Shown piece after piece: positions 63,343 through 64,000 of a stretch of DNA of 64,000 nt. The stretch covers positions 596,501-660,500 of the forward strand of contig NZ_CP024311.1 of NCBI RefSeq assembly GCF_002944315.1. The letters run 5' to 3'. The stretch comes from Rhizobium sp. NXC24 (lineage in GTDB: Bacteria; Pseudomonadota; Alphaproteobacteria; Rhizobiales; Rhizobiaceae). The notes under the pieces are model-generated. The model did no database searches. It was not told the origin of the DNA and was given only the letters and a program-made list of their open reading frames with translations. A program made the position numbers and the translations under genes. The first letter of the stretch is position 1; each line of letters opens with the position of its first letter.

Positions 63343-64000
63343 ATGCAGTCTGGTATTTATGTGGCGCTGTCATCGCAGATGGCGCTCGAGCGGCGTCTGA
63401 CGACGATCGCCGATAACATGGCCAACGTGAATACCACGGGTTTTCGTGGCACCGAGGTCAAGTTCAATCAAGTCCTCAGCAATACCGAAAACAAGCTCAA
63501 CGCCAAAGTCGCCTTCGTCTCGCAAGGCAACGACTATCTCTCTACCGACAACGGCGAACTGGAAAACACCGGCAATCTCTTCGATTTTGCGGTCAAGGGC
63601 GATGCTTGGTTCGGTCTCAACACGCCGGCTGGCATGGTTCTGACGCGCGATGGCCGCTTTACCATGACCGAGAGCGGCGCCCTGGTCTCCACCAGAGGCT
63701 ATCCGGTGCTTGATCCCGGCGGCGCACCGATCCAGCTCGACCCCGGCGGCGGCGCGCCGAGCGTCTCCTCGGATGGCACGATCGCTCAAAACGGCAAGCA
63801 GGTCGGCAAGATCGGGCTCTATAGCTCCGATATCAGCAAGGGCTTCCTGCGCTATGACAATAGCGGCGTGTTACCGACGGACTCCCCGCAGTCCGTCGTC
63901 GACCACTCCCATATCGGTATCGCCCAGGGCTATCTCGAAAATTCCAACGTCAACGGCATGCGGGAAATGACCCAGCTTATCGAAGTCAGCCGCGCCTTCG
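63343..64000 (+). CDS. flgF: FlgF flagellar basal-body rod protein (partial, runs off the window)
   Basis: The first 219 residues of a rod protein: MQSGIYVALSSQMALERRLTTIADNMANVNTTGFRG is the FlgE/F/G family N-terminus with the NMANxxTTGF motif, then DFAVKGDAWFGLNTPAGMVLTRDGRFTMTESG. The reading frame is still open at 64000. FlgF forms the proximal rod with FlgB, FlgC and FlgG. GGAGGG precedes the ATG at good spacing. FlgF rather than FlgG by gene order next to motA in rhizobia. Confidence 0.9.
   Translation, partial: MQSGIYVALSSQMALERRLTTIADNMANVNTTGFRGTEVKFNQVLSNTENKLNAKVAFVSQGNDYLSTDNGELENTGNLFDFAVKGDAWFGLNTPAGMVLTRDGRFTMTESGALVSTRGYPVLDPGGAPIQLDPGGGAPSVSSDGTIAQNGKQVGKIGLYSSDISKGFLRYDNSGVLPTDSPQSVVDHSHIGIAQGYLENSNVNGMREMTQLIEVSRAF

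Overview
The window is chromosomal DNA from an alphaproteobacterium of the Rhizobiaceae, most likely the genus Rhizobium. The main evidence is the chemotaxis and flagellar block from about 45.2 kb to the right end. It has the order and gene content known from Sinorhizobium, Rhizobium and Agrobacterium: icpA-cheS-cheY1-cheA-cheW-cheR-cheB-cheY2-cheD-cheT-fliF, then visN-visR, then the opposing motA-fliM-fliN-fliG-flhB operon and the start of flgF. A PodJ-like polarity protein, RIME-like palindromic repeats and an alphaproteobacterial GTTC-N7-GTTC SOS box agree with this. Most genes are GC-rich with GC-ending codons; the clear exception is about 16.1-17.0 kb. I see no rRNA, tRNA, CRISPR array, insertion sequence or prophage.

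Layout. 0-5 kb: the end of a ligase-associated Lhr-like helicase and its partner PdeM, a RibD/DHFR-like reductase divergent from an HxlR regulator, a TauE/SafE exporter coupled to a TIGR02186-type protein, and a thioredoxin-fold redoxin. 5.3-9.1 kb: podJ-like gene. 9.5-10.6 kb: an OafA-type acyltransferase. 10.7-16.0 kb: a fatty-acid beta-oxidation operon (acyl-CoA dehydrogenase, thiolase, FadB-like fusion) behind a perfect 9-bp-arm palindrome. 16.1-17.0 kb: an AT-rich orphan gene split by a single-base frameshift at an A6 run. 17.2-25 kb: an NTF2-like protein, an MFS exporter with a divergent TetR regulator sharing tandem operators, mscL, an aminotransferase, galE and a GGDEF-EAL protein.

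25-34.5 kb: a LysR regulator divergent from a five-gene branched-chain-amino-acid-type ABC transporter, followed on the same strand by a GMC oxidoreductase, a 3-hydroxyisobutyryl-CoA hydrolase and 3-hydroxyisobutyrate dehydrogenase, which suggests uptake and breakdown of a valine-related compound. 34.6-44.7 kb: an SOS-box-preceded UvrD-type helicase, an SMP-30-like lactonase, a fused secDF, a small membrane protein, a CPA2 antiporter, a small HTH protein and a GT39-type membrane glycosyltransferase.

44.9-64 kb: motility. A 37-residue membrane peptide lies divergent from the che operon. The che genes overlap or nearly abut, so they are probably translationally coupled. IcpA (globin-coupled receptor), CheW and CheA sense; CheY2 probably drives the motor; CheY1 with CheS is the phosphate sink; CheR, CheB and CheD adapt receptors; CheT carries a CheZ-like D-x3-Q. 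VisN and VisR are the master activators of this regulon. MotA, FliM, FliN, FliG, FlhB, FliF and FlgF build stator, switch, export gate, MS ring and rod.

The most unusual observations are a dispersed repeat whose two TAG-bearing ends supply the stop codons of all four convergent genes around its two copies, the AT-rich frameshifted orphan gene, the SOS box before the helicase, and the uncatalogued 37-codon gene next to the che operon.
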